Source: Gordionus sp. m RMFG-2023
Lineage: Eukaryota > Nematomorpha > Gordioida > Chordodea > Parachordodidae
Assembly (NCBI RefSeq): GCF_954871325.1
Contig: NC_088777.1
Location: 49,205,366 to 49,269,365, forward strand
DNA: 64,000 nt
Reading direction: 5' to 3'
The position numbers and the translations under genes are program-made. The notes beneath the pieces were generated by a model. That model saw only the letters and a program-made list of their open reading frames with translations. It ran no database searches and had not been told where the DNA came from. Every line of letters begins with the position of its first letter. Position 1 is the stretch's first letter. This document shows, in pieces, positions 1 through 17,260 of the stretch.

Positions 1-1784
1 AATTTATAAGATATTTGGTGATTTTTCTAAGCGCGATTTGACTTTAACATATATATATCGAGTCGTAAGAGGTTTAGAAAATAATAAGCTCAGTGCCTAT
101 TAATCTCCATCTTGATAACGTGTATATAGTCTATTAGTTATTTAGAAAGAAGAAAAATGTGAAAGATTGAATAAGATTGGCATTACGGTTACCTTGAGAT
201 AATATCCAAGTTTGGCACATAAGCATGAGGAGGAATATGCGGGAAAAATGAAAAGGGAGTGTATTTGCTCCCATTTTAAAAATTTTATTTTATATATATA
301 TGTTATAAAATTATTTTGCAATTATGGCTCCAAAAAAAATTTGTTGAATTTTTTAATTAGTTAATTTTTTTAACATTTTATTTTGTGATAATTTTAAGAA
401 TTAACCTTATTTTGTCATTCAATGAATTACTTTTTATAATTAGTAAATTTTTATGATATTTCAATTTATATACTTTTTAAATGAAAATAATTTTTTTTAA
501 AAGATTAATATACGAATTATAACAATCAATATTTAATATCCCATCACATCTCATTGAAATTAGCCCAGAGTTTTCTGGCCAAATTTGTAAATTTCTGTCA
601 TTTTTAAAATTGATTATTAATTTTTTGGTAATGGGTCTTGGACACGCACATTGATAATATATTGCTAAATTCGGTTGTAAAAATTCATAGATATCCTAAC
701 AAAGATTAGATATGAAAATAATATCTTCGTATTTAAGGGAGACTGGGGATAATGCGAGCCATAATAGACAAATGGCAATTAAATAGAACCTAATTCTAAA
801 CAAATAATATCCCATTCTTTCCCAGTTTAATGTATTTTAAGTTAAGTGTACCGTCTTGTTTTTTTTCCATACAGAATACCCGACTATGTTATAGAAATTG
901 TTAAGAGGATTGTTAAATTATTATTGAAATAAGGATTGGCATTCTTAATATTAAAAAAAAAATTGATCTGGAAAGATATTTTTAATTGAAGAAATTTATT
1001 ATTAAATTATTATTTTTTTTAAACTTTATAACAAATGGACTTTAAATTTGATGATAAAATTATTTTAGATTATAATAAAAATTTGTTTTAAATTCGATTA
1101 TAAACTTGTTAACTAATCTTTTTAAAAATTATAGTATAATAACTTTTAATTACATGATGTATTTTATTGTTAAATCATATATTAATGCTTAATTGCTCAG
1201 GTGAAACTATGCAGATCCCATTCATTTAAAAAAACTTTATTACTTAAAATTCTATCGATATTTTTGCCTAAATCTTTTAGCAGCTTAAGATTTTTAGATA
1301 AAGTATATGTGAGTAAAATTAATTTTGATTTTTTTTTCAGCAGTCCAAAAGTTATAAAGGTTTTTTTTTGGAGATTGGGGTAACATAGACCCCATCTGTT
1401 CATCCGTGTAACTCTGTTTAAATCTGTTTTGGCAATTGATATATTAAGCACAAGTAAACACTTTTCTATATTATCAGTTTTTTTATTAATTAAAAATTAT
1501 ATTAAGGTTTGAGTAAATTATGAATGCCTGGGAAAACAGCAAATGCCAATGTAAACTGAAAATGCTTAGGTAAGAGTTTTTGTTATATCCCCTATTAATT
1601 GGAGTGATATCCATGTGTAGGGGGAAATTTATATTTGCTTAAAAAATAATAATTAGGAGAACAGGCAAGAGAGCAAATTTCCCCTTGCGCCCCACCCACC
1701 CCATCGGCCACGCCTATGAGAGGAAGTTTCAGTTGAACCGGCAGATATTGAGAGAGCTGACGAAAGTAAAATCCTTCGTTGGGA
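1..1784. other. AT-rich DNA without a recognised gene
   Basis: No coding region is supported. Open stretches near 1197-1451 on both strands are short, lysine/leucine/phenylalanine-rich translations of A/T runs and match nothing I know. A C-rich patch at about 1680-1730, ending in a 'ggccacgcctatgag' string, resembles transposon ends seen again near 8815, 16810, 18930 and 20265. It may be the edge of an old MITE. Confidence 0.6.
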
Positions 1785-2364
1785 TAGTAGTTACATGTTT
1801 GTAATATAATACTTAAATGTTTATATTTTAATTACATGTTTGTTTAAATCATATCAAAATGTTTATTTTTTAGTTATAGGAATTTAAATTTATATATTCT
1901 GAGGCGTCAATTTTAATATCAGATTATATCATGTTCAATTGATTTTAATAAGTATATATTTGACTTTCTGAATTTATACAATAATAATATTGCGATGATA
2001 AAACTTGAATGAAATTGCTTTTAAATATTAACCTTAATTATTCGATTATCAATCAATACCATATCAAATTCGTTCTTGTCTATTCTCATCGTTCCCAATC
2101 GATACTACGCCAAGCAGAGTCTACATGAGCGGGAGGGGGGTAGGAACAATTTGCATCCTAATATCTATAAAGGGGTAGGGGGTAGGTGGTAGGGGGTAGC
2201 GGGTAGCGGGGAAGGCATTTTGGGGGGTAGGCTATAATAATCTAGAAAATTTTCCTGGATAATATTTTGGTATATTAGGGGGGTAGATATATATTTTTGA
2301 GGGGGGTTTGCATCCAGTGAATATACTGTCATGTAGACGCTGACGCCAACCAAGCTAATCCCTA
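1785..2364 (+). repeat. 5' LTR of the Gypsy fossil
   Basis: This stretch aligns with 6095-6485 along its length, sharing for example the blocks around 'cagattatatcatgttcaat' and 'tcttatctattc'. A 228-bp MITE interrupts it near the 3' end. A TGG-containing stretch just downstream (about 2366-2375) is where a tRNA primer site would be expected, but I could not assign the tRNA. Exact LTR ends are uncertain by about 10 bp. Confidence 0.75.
2115..2342. mobile_element. hAT-type MITE with G-rich core, inserted in the LTR
   Basis: A 228-bp insertion absent from the other LTR. Its ends are inverted repeats of the form CAG(A/C)GTCTACATGA. It is flanked by an 8-bp duplication (acgccaag/acgccaac, one mismatch), and the other LTR shows the uninterrupted site 'accgccaacc'. 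CAGNG ends with 8-bp duplications are typical of the hAT superfamily. The core at about 2171-2212 is a run of GGGG and GGGGG blocks separated by TA or TAGC, a potential G-quadruplex. No coding capacity. Confidence 0.7.
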
Positions 2365-3199
2365 TATGGTGGAAGATAGTAATTATGTCAAAGTCAAAGT
2401 TCTATTAATAACCTTCGACTTGAAGTTCTTAACGAAAAATATTTTCGATGAAGCCATAAAAAAAATAAAGACTGTTCGAAATGATTGATAAAGAGATGGC
2501 GGTTAGCATTGATAATTTGGAAAATTTATCGTATCGGAAAATGAGAGATTTAATTCAAAAAAAGGATACACAGATATATGAGAATCTTAGAATTGTTTAA
2601 TGCCAAACCTGATAGAATGGAGTCTTCCAGAGAATATTTGGATCGACTTAAAGGCTGTGGTTCGGGACTGAATACCGAATTGATTTCGGTACAATTTGAT
2701 TAACTTAATGAAAAACTTAGATCCATGGAGAAGAGATGATGGAGCGAAATGGAGACAATAAGGCATGAAAGGAAATTATACTTATAAGGGGATCGACAAT
2801 AACAGCAACTTCAAAAAACAAGAGATAATTCAGATACCTTATAATCTAAGACCACGAAATAAGATCAATTTTATATATGATTTTATTATTGATATGCAAT
2901 TAAATAATCTTAATTTTTTATTTATGATCCTGTGACAACTTTGCCCATCAAGAGATAAATACTATTAATAGGCAAAAGAGAGGAGATAAGTTAAATTTTT
3001 TAACTTTTAACAATCTCTGTAAAAATAAAGATAATATTTATAACGGATATATTTTGATTCCGTCAATATACACGGAAATTAAAAAATTTGATTGTGTTTT
3101 TAATAGTAAAATAAGCAAGGTTAAAGATTTAAAAATAAATATTTTGTTAAAGGATGATTATAAACCAATATTTTTTAAGGCCAGGAGAGTATATCTTTT

Positions 3200-5020
3200 G
3201 AATTAGAAGAGAGTTAGAAAGCACGCTGGAGCAATGGCGTAAACAGGGCATAATAATCCCTGTCAAATTTTCTCAATGGGCTACACTATTAATATTGGTT
3301 AGTGTTGACTTTAGAGTCACTGTAAATCCTCGGATAGAAAGGTTTGAATATCCTTTGCCAAGTACTAGTGACAAAATAGCTAAGGCTCGATATGGTAAGA
3401 TATTTTCGATAATAGATTTTTCTTCAGCCTATTTACAAATACCTGTCCCTAAAGAAACTTCAAAGTTTCTTACCCTGTCAACCCACGAAGATCTGTTTTA
3501 ATTTAATAAGTTATCTTTTTGGCTGAGAGTTTCCACTGCATATTTCCAAAAAAAACTATGGATGAATATTCTGACATGAATGGGACTCATGAATTATTGT
3601 TCCAGGTTTATCGAAGGTTTTTTCGAAATTGGCATCTAATTTTTATTATTTGCTTAAGAAGGGGAAATATTTCTATTGGGGTATTAATGAAAGAAGCAAG
3701 ATTTTGTGAGATTAGAAAAAGATTGTGTAATGCGCCCTATTTTTAAACACATTATGATAGAAGTAAGAAGTTGTTTATTTCGACTGATGCTTCGAATAAG
3801 GGTATGGGAGCAGTTATGTTCCATGTGGAAGAAGATAATCATAGAGGTTTCTTGAATTCATGTCCAAAGTATTGTCAGGTGCTAATATAAATATTCGATT
3901 ATTAAGAAGGATTCGCGGTTATTTTGGCTGTTAAAAAAATGGATAGAATATTTAAGTAGGATGTTTGAGATTTATACAGATCATAAACCTCTGGTTAATT
4001 TATTTGGGGCATATCCGGTGAAACTTTATAATGTGTCACCAAGATTACAAAAATGAGCTTTGTGTTTAGCTAGGTATGATTTTAATATTAATTATAGGAA
4101 GGGGAAAGATCAGATAATTCCTGATCAGTTATCTAGATTAATCAATGAAGATGTCGTTTGTTTTTTTTAATGTTGATAAAGATAATAATGATTAAAAAAT
4201 TATTAATGATCTAGTTATAATAAAAAGAGATGCATTGGTAGACTGAGCTTGTCAAAGTTAAACAATATGTTTTGAATAAAGGTGGCAATTATTCACAAAT
4301 TAAAGAATATATAAGATATATGTTAATGTTTTTGAATATTAAAAATGATTGTATATTTAAAGAGAGACAGATTATTATTCCTCAAAGACTAAGGAAAAAT
4401 ATGCTCAATGATCTTTATGAAGGGCATATTGGGGTTTTTAAGATGATTCATAATATGAAAAAATATTTTTGGTGGCCAGGAGTTAAGAGATATTAACGAA
4501 ATGGTGTTTAGGTGTAATAAGTGTATGATAAATGCTCCTACATTACCAAGAGTTAGGCAAAATCAACTGGGTGCAACCAAATAAGCCCTGGTATCGAATT
4601 TACATTGATTTTTTGGACCTATTAAGAATTTTTACGGGCTGATAATTATTGATGGGTACCCTCGATGGCTGGGAATTATCAAGGTTAAAAACATTAATAG
4701 CATTAACACTATAATTGTATTAAATAATGTGTTTTCTAGATTCGGTTACCCTGTAGAATTGGTATCAGATAATGGACCAGCATTTAGTTCTTATGATTTA
4801 AAAAAAAAATTTTAAACAAAAGGGTATTATACAAATATTTTACTCCTGCATACCACCCACCTTCTAATAGGATGGCTGAAAGAGCTTTTCGCCCAGCAAA
4901 TAATATGATTTATAAATTAGGGGAGTTGGGATGAGATTATGTTAGCATATGTATTATTAAACTATCACTTTGCGACACATTCGGTAACAAAAATGTCACC
5001 TGCAGCAAGATTATTCGATA
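3200..5020 (+). pseudogene. Gypsy pol remnants (RT, RNase H, integrase)
   Basis: Fossil coding sequence of the Gypsy element. Reverse transcriptase lies at about 3200-3510, with the Gypsy motif FSIIDFSSAYLQIPV. RNase H lies at about 3770-4150, with STDASNKGMGAVMF and the YRKGKDQIIPDQLSR tail. Integrase lies at about 4290-5000, with the zinc-binding HIGVFKM...YFWWPG region and VSDNGPAFSS of the catalytic core. The order RT-RH-IN is that of Ty3/Gypsy. The region is broken in many places. Confidence 0.85.
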
Positions 5021-5439
5021 GGGAATTGAGATAGAAATGGAGTTTTAAGAGAACAATGACTGTGATTTAACTTTAGTTAACTCTGGTAAAAAGGAGGATC
5101 AGTATTGTCATGTGGGAAATCAAGATATACCATAAGGTTGTGATTGCGCATATCAATCAAATTAGAGATATATGATAAACCTGGTCATGAAATGTTCAAT
5201 TACTAACCAATAAATTGCCGTTTCATTTTTTATTGAATATTAACCAAGATTTTATCATTTATGCCTACCTGTTAATTTTACTATTCTAGTGATGGTTGGC
5301 AGGGAGTAAGACAAAATTTTTTATTATATAAATATATTTAAAAATGTTTAACTACAATATGACTAACAAACTATAATAAAGGAATGTAAGATGCAAAAAT
5401 TTGCGCTAAATAATAACCATTATAATAAAATAATAATCC

Positions 5440-6062
5440 ATGTTCAGCATTTAGATAATTTCATTTAGCACCTTCCCCATTATAATGTATTCATTGATTG
5501 TATTCCAAAATAAGGAAATAACAATATTATAATAATGCATTTATTCCCTTTCCCAAAGGAAACAACTATATTATTATATTATAATAATACATGAACTCCC
5601 TTTCACAATATATTTAACCCCTTCCACATTATAAAGTATTTATTGATTATATTCAAAATAAGGAAACAACATTATTATAATTATGCATTTCTACCCTTTC
5701 CCAATATATATATACAGTGTTGTGATGATTTAATGAAACATATTGACGATTAAATTAAAACCCATCTATATAAAATTATTTTCTTTGCAAAAATAATTAA
5801 AATATAGACAAAGTATTATTGAAAATTCTTTTATATTCCTTTTGTTATTATAATTATTTATGTAAACAAAATAAATTTATATGGATGAGTTTTAATTTTT
5901 AATCGTCAATATGTTTCATTAAATCATCACAACACTGTATATATAGTCTCTTCCACTATAATATATTTATTGATTTATATTCCAAAATAAGGAAACAACA
6001 ATATTGTAAATGCATTTATTCCCTGTACCCAATATATTCAGTTACTTCCCCATTAGAATGTA
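5440..6062 (+). repeat. Short tandem array inside the Gypsy fossil
   Basis: Three to four imperfect copies of a unit of roughly 130-150 bp start near 5471, 5618 and 5945, with a partial copy at about 6040. Each contains 'cttccccattataatgtatt', then 'aaaataaggaaacaacaat' and 'tgcatttattccct'. A MITE (5715-5937) interrupts the array. It lies between integrase and the 3' LTR, so it is probably part of the retroelement's own 3' non-coding region. Confidence 0.65.
5715..5937. mobile_element. hAT-type MITE (CAGTGTTGTGATG family)
   Basis: A 223-bp element with near-perfect terminal inverted repeats of about 50 bp that begin CAGTGTTGTGATGATTTAAT. It is flanked by tatatata on both sides, consistent with an 8-bp duplication, although the flank is a simple repeat. 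There is no open reading frame. It is distinct in sequence from the commoner TAGTGTTGTTAAACGG family beyond the first 8 or so bases. Confidence 0.7.
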
Positions 6063-6094
6063 TTGATCTATTTAAATTTTTTTAAATTGATGCT

Positions 6095-6485
6095 TGTAGT
6101 TACATGTTTGTAAATTGTAACATAATACTTTTGTTTATATTTTAGTTACATGTTTGTTAAATAATATTAAAATGTTTATTTTTAGTTATAGGATTTAAAT
6201 TTTATATTCAGTGGCGTCAATTTAATATCAGATTATATCATGTTCAATTGATTTTAATAAGTATATATTTGACTTTCTGAATGTATACAATACATTTGAA
6301 TATTAAATAATAACCTAAATTATTCGATTATATCAAATTCCTACAATTCGTATCGTTTCCAATCAATATCATATCAAATTTGTTCATATCTATTTTTATC
6401 GTACCCAATCAATACCATATCAAATTCGTTCTTATCTATTCTTATCGTTCCCAATCATTACTACCGCCAACCAATCTAATCCCTA
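6095..6485 (+). repeat. 3' LTR of the Gypsy fossil
   Basis: Counterpart of the 5' LTR. It starts TGTAGTTACATG and ends near CTAATCCCTA, without the MITE present in the 5' copy. Divergence from the 5' LTR includes several indels, indicating old age. Confidence 0.75.
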
Positions 6486-7233
6486 GAAGGATCAACTGTA
6501 ATAGGTCTCTTTCACTTGCCAATAGCTTTGATAAGCTTGAGCGACTCCTTTCTGAAAATATTCCTAAAGTGTTGGTGCCATTGATTTAAAGAATTTGTTC
6601 GTAAGACCAGCTTATTTTATTTTAACGACTTCTACTTTTCGATGGCAGAAGATGTGTGGTTAGTATTTACTAAAATATCGGCCAGTGTGAGGCCGTTTGT
6701 CTAAAGAATAAAAGATATACTAACCGGGATTAGAGCGTTATCATTTGAAAGACCTTCTGGACCAAGAGTGGATATTAACGTTCTTGAAAACAGCTAGTAG
6801 AATGTTGTTAATGGATTTATGGAGGGGACAGTGGCGTATCCAGGATTTTCTTATGGGGGGGGGGGAATTTTTTTGGGGGCTTCGCCCCCAAACCTCCAGT
6901 ATCTGGCCTTCGGCCAGCTTTCCCCGGCCTTCGGCCGGGTCTTATGTTTTAGCTCTTCCATTAAATTATTCATAATTTAATAATAATTATATTTATATTT
7001 GTAACTATTATTTACTAATTCGTGCTAATGGATATTACAAGCCTATTTTTTATTATTTTTAGTTAGGTATATTATATTTAATAAAGTTTTTTAAATGTAA
7101 AGTGGAAATAAATTTTAATGTCATTTTTTTTATAAAATTTGCTTTAAAGCTACCCTTAGTTTAAATTCTCATACAATATAAGTATAATATAATTTTTTTA
7201 TTGAAAATATTAATAGTATTGTGTATAAAATAT
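6486..7233. other. Unassigned DNA with a transposon-end motif
   Basis: No gene is recognised. At about 6829-6945 a 'cagtggcgtatccagg' string is followed by a G run and a GC-rich block with short inverted repeats ('cttcgccccc', 'ggccttcggcc'). CAGTGGCGTA...CCAG is a common terminus of hAT-like non-autonomous elements in animals. The partner end is not visible. The remainder is AT-rich. Confidence 0.4.
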
Positions 7234-7456
7234 TAATGTTGTTAAACGGCTTGTTTTGAGCCGATTTTTAAAAACGGCTAACTCAATATTTTCGCCAGAA
7301 AAAAATTAATTAAGCTTCGAAATTTCGATACTATATGTCTAGACCTTTACTTCTTCTATGAGCAAAATTTTCAGGCTTGCATAATATTATTCTGGATAAA
7401 TAACTGAGTTAGCCGTTTTTAAAAATCGGCTCAAAACGAGGCGTTTAACAAAACTA
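7234..7456. mobile_element. MITE, TAGTGTTGTTAAACGG family (copy 1)
   Basis: About 223 bp, with inverted ends of the form TA(a)TGTTGTTAAACGGC and inner block 'aaaacggctaactcaata', mirrored at the right end. The flanks are taaaatat and gaaaatat, an 8-bp duplication with one mismatch. Non-coding. The middle carries the family's second inner inverted repeat (agattttg/caaaatct-like). Confidence 0.75.
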
Positions 7457-7589
7457 GAAAATATTGACTAGAAAATAATTTAAAAAACAAGTTTTTTAAA
7501 ACTTCTTATCAAATACAGTATTATACAAAATTTTTTATTAAATACTATAATTATAATGTGATTTTTAATTTTCGTGGGAATGTTGCCAA

Positions 7590-8345
7590 TTCATCAAGAA
7601 TTTTGTTTGCCGTTGGAATCAAATCTCTGTGGATATTTAACAGAGTTAACCCATTTAGCCGAGATTCGGAAGTAGTACTTAATAAATATGTTTTCAACCT
7701 TCTTAAGTTGGAAAGTCCTTACATTCGTACATGTTATAATAGGCAAACATGGTAGAATATAAAACAACTTCAAAATATTAGGAATTTGAGCCAAGGTTTC
7801 TCTACACCGATTGAGCGCATCAATAGCATGCTCAGGTAAAATAACTAAACATAGTAAATATTTATACCACAATTCGATTAAATTTATTTCAGTATCAATA
7901 TCATAGGAATAAAATTTTGCTAAATATTTAATTTTACCAATAGTGGCATTAAAAAACTAAGATGGATCTTTGGGTATTAAAACTTGAAGATTGCTAAAGA
8001 CTTGTTTTTTTATCTAATAACCGTACTTTTATTTGCAAAAAGTATCTAAGAATGGGATGAAAGTGGATATTTTATAATATTCTTCAGTTGAGCCAATATT
8101 TATTTTACATCTCAATAATTGCCCAGGTGCTAGACGAGGTTTAATTAGTGTTATATCATAAAATAGCCTTCGAATTCATTCTTATTGTATCTACCTTGTA
8201 TATTTTCCGCCAAATCAATAACCTTTAACCAAATCTAAATTTGGTTTTTGTAAATTTCTACAAAGTAGTGAGCTATAGGAAAATAATTTATTGATGCAAC
8301 TAGCAACAATGATAAACTCTATTGATCAATTGAATTCAATAATGA
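7590..8345 (-). pseudogene. hAT transposase relic, C-terminal part
   Basis: Minus-strand translation gives fragments in hAT (KRBA2/ZMYM-like branch) order. First is a helical region (IDLAENIQGRY), then PRLAPGQLLRCK, then EEYYKISTFIPFLDTFC, then a linker, then the dimerisation segment ILKLFYILPCLPIITCTN with RTFQLKKVEN. In the family this last part reads approximately LP..T.T.ERSFS.LK..KT. At least one frameshift (near 8165) and several stops interrupt it, and no N-terminal part or ends were found. It lies 130 bp from a MITE, but the two families are not obviously related. Confidence 0.65.
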
Positions 8346-13338
<4,993 letters not shown>

Positions 13339-13886
13339 GTATAACTTTGTTTGAATTGAATGTCAATAAAAGGTATTCTAATTAGAATTTAAAAATAGTA
13401 AATTAAGAAAATAACCATAATATACCAAATTTATAACTTACGAACTCGATTCAATTAGTAGTAGTATTGATAGTAATAAAATCTTTATGATTTATCTTTT
13501 ATGTAAATCAATTTTAGATAAAAAATATATTGACTTTGACATATTTTTTTTTGTTAAGCGATTTTAATATTGCTTTTTATCGACATAAATTTTTATTATT
13601 ATATTTTTTTTGAAACTTTAAATAACAGTGTCCTAGTAATTCTTTTTATATAGTTCATTTTTTTTAACTAAAAAATATTCATTATGTCAAAATCGATAAA
13701 ATTATAAAGAAAAGAAAAGGATTAGCTACTATTTCTGAATAGAATTCTGTATTCCGGAAGTAAGAAAAGTTAAGATGGGATTTTAAATTAATATTGAGAA
13801 TATCCAATGACACCGAAACACCTGGAAAATTATTAAACTCAACTATCCAGTTTAGTGATAATTATTTATATTATTTTCATGAGATA

Positions 13887-13887
13887 T

Positions 13888-13974
<87 letters not shown>

Positions 13975-13982
13975 ATCTTTCT
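13887..13982 (+). repeat. (CTTT)n microsatellite, about 96 bp
   Basis: A second CTTT array, pure except at its 3' end where CTAT variants appear. Confidence 0.95.
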
Positions 13983-14192
13983 ATATCACGGTTTTTGAAT
14001 AACAATGTGAAAGCCAATACGGGTGTCAATAGTCTTTACAATCCCAAGGAGCACAAAAAAAAATATTTTTAAATTATTTTTAAAATAACTCGGATATAAA
14101 AAAAAATTCAAAGTTTTAAGAGACTCAATTTTTTTGGGACTTTAATTTGCGATTACCAAAATAAATTAAAATAACAGAAAATAAAGATGATT

Positions 14193-14194
14193 GA

Positions 14195-14274
<80 letters not shown>

Positions 14275-14277
14275 AAA
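14193..14277 (+). repeat. (GAAA)n microsatellite, opposite orientation, about 85 bp
   Basis: The same tetranucleotide as its neighbours but purine-rich on the + strand. It sits within a local duplication: 'aaattaaaataacagaaaat' occurs just before it (about 14163) and again at about 14345, next to a repeated 'caaataatttgtc'. This array therefore arose in, or was copied with, a small segmental duplication. Confidence 0.95.
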
Positions 14278-14546
14278 CCTCGAATCTGACGTCGGACATA
14301 TACGAATTTTAATTCAATCTTTTTCAAATAATTTGTCAACAGATAAATTAAAATAACAGAAAATAAAAATGATTAAATTCAAATCTTTATCAAATAATTT
14401 GTCGACAAATATTCTCGTGATAATTTTTATTTATTAGTTATAAAAATAATTTGTTTAATATGTAAGGCTAAGGTCGTCAAGTCCAAACATTGAATTTGTT
14501 TTTATCATTTTATAACACGTTTTGCATTCTTTTTTTCCCCCTTTAT

Positions 14547-14769
<223 letters not shown>

Positions 14770-15365
14770 ACAATTCTTTCCATTTCTAATTATTTAACTT
14801 TACATTTTTTTTCTTCACCCATTTCTATTTTTCTCTCTTGATATTTTTTTAATAAATAAAATTTCCATGTTCCTTCCCCTTGAGGGGGGGGGGGCATTTT
14901 AGGCCAAAATGTTTGAAAGTTTTTTTTTCTGCCGATGCCTCAAAATTATTTGGAAGTGAATTATTTAAAATTTAAATCAAGTTTACATAATAAATTAACA
15001 TAAGAAAGATGTCATAAATTATATTTTTTTAAAAAAATATATATTTAAATTTCCATTTTATAGAAGATCCAAAATGCATCCAATCCTTTATCATTCAATT
15101 TTATTTTTGAAGCTGACAATAACACACGTTAGTTAGCCTTGAAAATATTTCAATAGCCAGTATAGATTCATTTTTTTTTTGAAAAATAAATTTTTTTTAA
15201 AAAACTAATTGTATTGTCCAATTTATGGTTTTTCAATTAATTTTATTATTTTTTGCGATCAGTCGATATTTTTCTTTTAATCTAATTTTTTGACTCTAAC
15301 CCAGATATAATGCGATATATATATTTTTTTAAATGTGTTACTTTTTATATATGGGCATATCCAGG

Positions 15366-15367
<2 letters not shown>

Positions 15368-15434
<67 letters not shown>
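15368..15434 (+). repeat. (CTTT)n microsatellite, about 67 bp
   Basis: A fifth array, directly after 'ggcatatccaggatc', which resembles the terminus of a CAGTGGCGTA-type element. The array may have grown from the end of a transposed sequence. Confidence 0.95.
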
Positions 15435-15639
15435 GTTTCCATAAATTTTATTGGAGGTCTTTAGGTTCTACTTACTGTAGATCTTTGGCTGTGCCATATT
15501 TTTATAAGAAAATAATTTTTGTTTTCAACTGAATAATTGTCGTTATTTAAAAAAAAAAATTATTAACTTCTAACTTTATTTTTCTTTCGAATTATTGTTT
15601 CAAGTGATATATTGTACACAGGGCGAAAATTTTCTTATT

Positions 15640-16525
15640 AAATTAAAACCTATATTGACAACCATTATTACTGAAGAGGGATTAGAAATTGAGATTGTTA
15701 AAAAAAAATTGTTAAAAGTTTAGAAAATTAAAAAGATTGTGTTTCATCATATTTTGACAAATTTCTATACCCATACAAAAATGCATTTTCAAATAATTTT
15801 CAAGTATTCTGTATCAGTTTAGATCCCAAACCCAATTGTGAGTCAACTTTTCATCATTAAAGAATATTATTAAATCAGATAAAAGTTTTAGTATTGATAT
15901 AAGAAATGGTAACTCGGTTTTATTAAGACATAGTAAAAACTTAATCGATTAGTTTTGGAAATGTTTTCAAGGTATTTAAAAATACATCTCAACTAAAATT
16001 ATATTGTTAATGCTTTATTTTTGTTAGTTTACATTGCTCAGTCATTGATATAATACCAATTAAAATAAAGTTATAAATATTTTCTAAATTACATATATTT
16101 ATAATTGAATCCCTAACAAGTATTATACAGGCACATAAACTATATTAACGTTATTATATAATATTTGTAAAAACATTAAATCAACTTATTTCTTTCCAGC
16201 TATAAGTCAATTTTTATCTTCCATCTAATTTTATAAAAATTGATCATATTCAAATATTTCAACCTCAATGTCAAGCAGGTCAAATCCAAAAAAACATATG
16301 AAGGTAAAAAAATTTAGATAAAGATAATTTAAAAATTTGATGAGGATCTGAAATGAAAATTCTTATAAAGATGATCTAATAGGTTTTTTGAAAATAGAGT
16401 CATTCAAATTCAATATTTTTAATAATTTCCTCCAATTAAATTTTTTATTTATTAAATATAATAAAACACTCCTATCTTTTGTGCCAGTAGAAAGTGTGTT
16501 TAGCACAGCGAAAATTTTGAAAGTA
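15640..16525 (+). pseudogene. Weak hAT transposase relic
   Basis: Scattered + strand fragments look like the hAT C-terminal half. IFCISLDPKP at about 15800-15835 recalls the family's '..LDPRYK'. KYNKTLLSFVPVESVFSTAK at about 16456-16515 recalls the dimerisation motif '..LP.ESVFSTA..i'. The intervening sequence is full of stops and no terminal repeats were found. This is a heavily eroded copy. The dimerisation motif is the only strong element. Confidence 0.4.
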
Positions 16526-17260
16526 TAGTGTTAAAAATAAATTAATTATTATATAGAAAGAATAGTATATGATTTTTATATAATTTTCTTTTTATTATCT
16601 ATGGGGAAAAAATAAAATTTATTTTACCATTTTTTAGTAACGAGTAACGTTTTACTTCTTAAATAGTCAGTAATGCGTTCCTTTTTTTCAAACTTAACGA
16701 ATAGACGCCTTAATTTTTTGAAGTGAGGTTTACAGCACTATTTATAACTCATATTAATGAATAAATGAATTATAAAATGGACCTGCGAGTAGAAAAATTT
16801 CAAATGTTTTCCCACCCATTAATTACGCTTATGCTCTAGTTATGGAGTCGAATTCGCTTTCAAAAAATTTTAAATTTCTTGGTGGGGCATTTTGAGACCA
16901 CGGACTAAACAAAGACCGATTTATGGGCAACTCATCGAAGACGGGGTAATATGGAGCCGGGGCCGGTTCCGACCTATTTTAGAAAATCGGGGTTTTCAAT
17001 TAATTTAACTGTTATTTTCAAAATTTCCCGCTAAAATAGAGTTTAAAATTTCTGGGTCTGACAACCTTTAATTTTGCTTTTATAGATACCCATGATGATT
17101 AATTAATGGTAAAAATCAAGAAACCAAAGATACAAATATATTTGCAAAAATATCATGGTTGGTTAAAACAAAAATGTTCCATCTTAACCGTGATCGGTTA
17201 ATTAGGATCTACTTGTTTAGTGTCATCTACCCCCCTCCATCTAGATCATGACGTTAATAC
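16526..17260. other. Unassigned AT-rich DNA
   Basis: No gene seen. A C-rich 'cccacccattaattacgc' string near 16810 resembles the recurrent transposon-end motif noted elsewhere in the window. Confidence 0.5.

Larger units (their letters stand above)
1785..6485 (+). mobile_element. Ty3/Gypsy LTR retroelement fossil
   Basis: An old, broken LTR retroelement of the Gypsy family. Related sequences at 1785-2364 and 6095-6485 are its LTRs. Both begin with a TAGTTACATG-type string and end near CTAATCCCTA. Between them the + strand carries, in Gypsy order, a gag-like region (about 2470-2900), reverse transcriptase, RNase H and integrase remnants. The 3' non-coding part holds a short tandem array and a MITE. 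The LTRs differ by many substitutions and indels and coding is interrupted many times, so the copy is ancient and inactive. Two hAT-type MITEs (2115-2342 and 5715-5937) inserted later. Confidence 0.85.

Noticed and set aside
2171-2212. Interstitial telomere repeat
   Set aside because: The GGGGTAGGGGGTAG pattern is irregular, is not TTAGGG, and lies inside a bounded MITE with target duplications.
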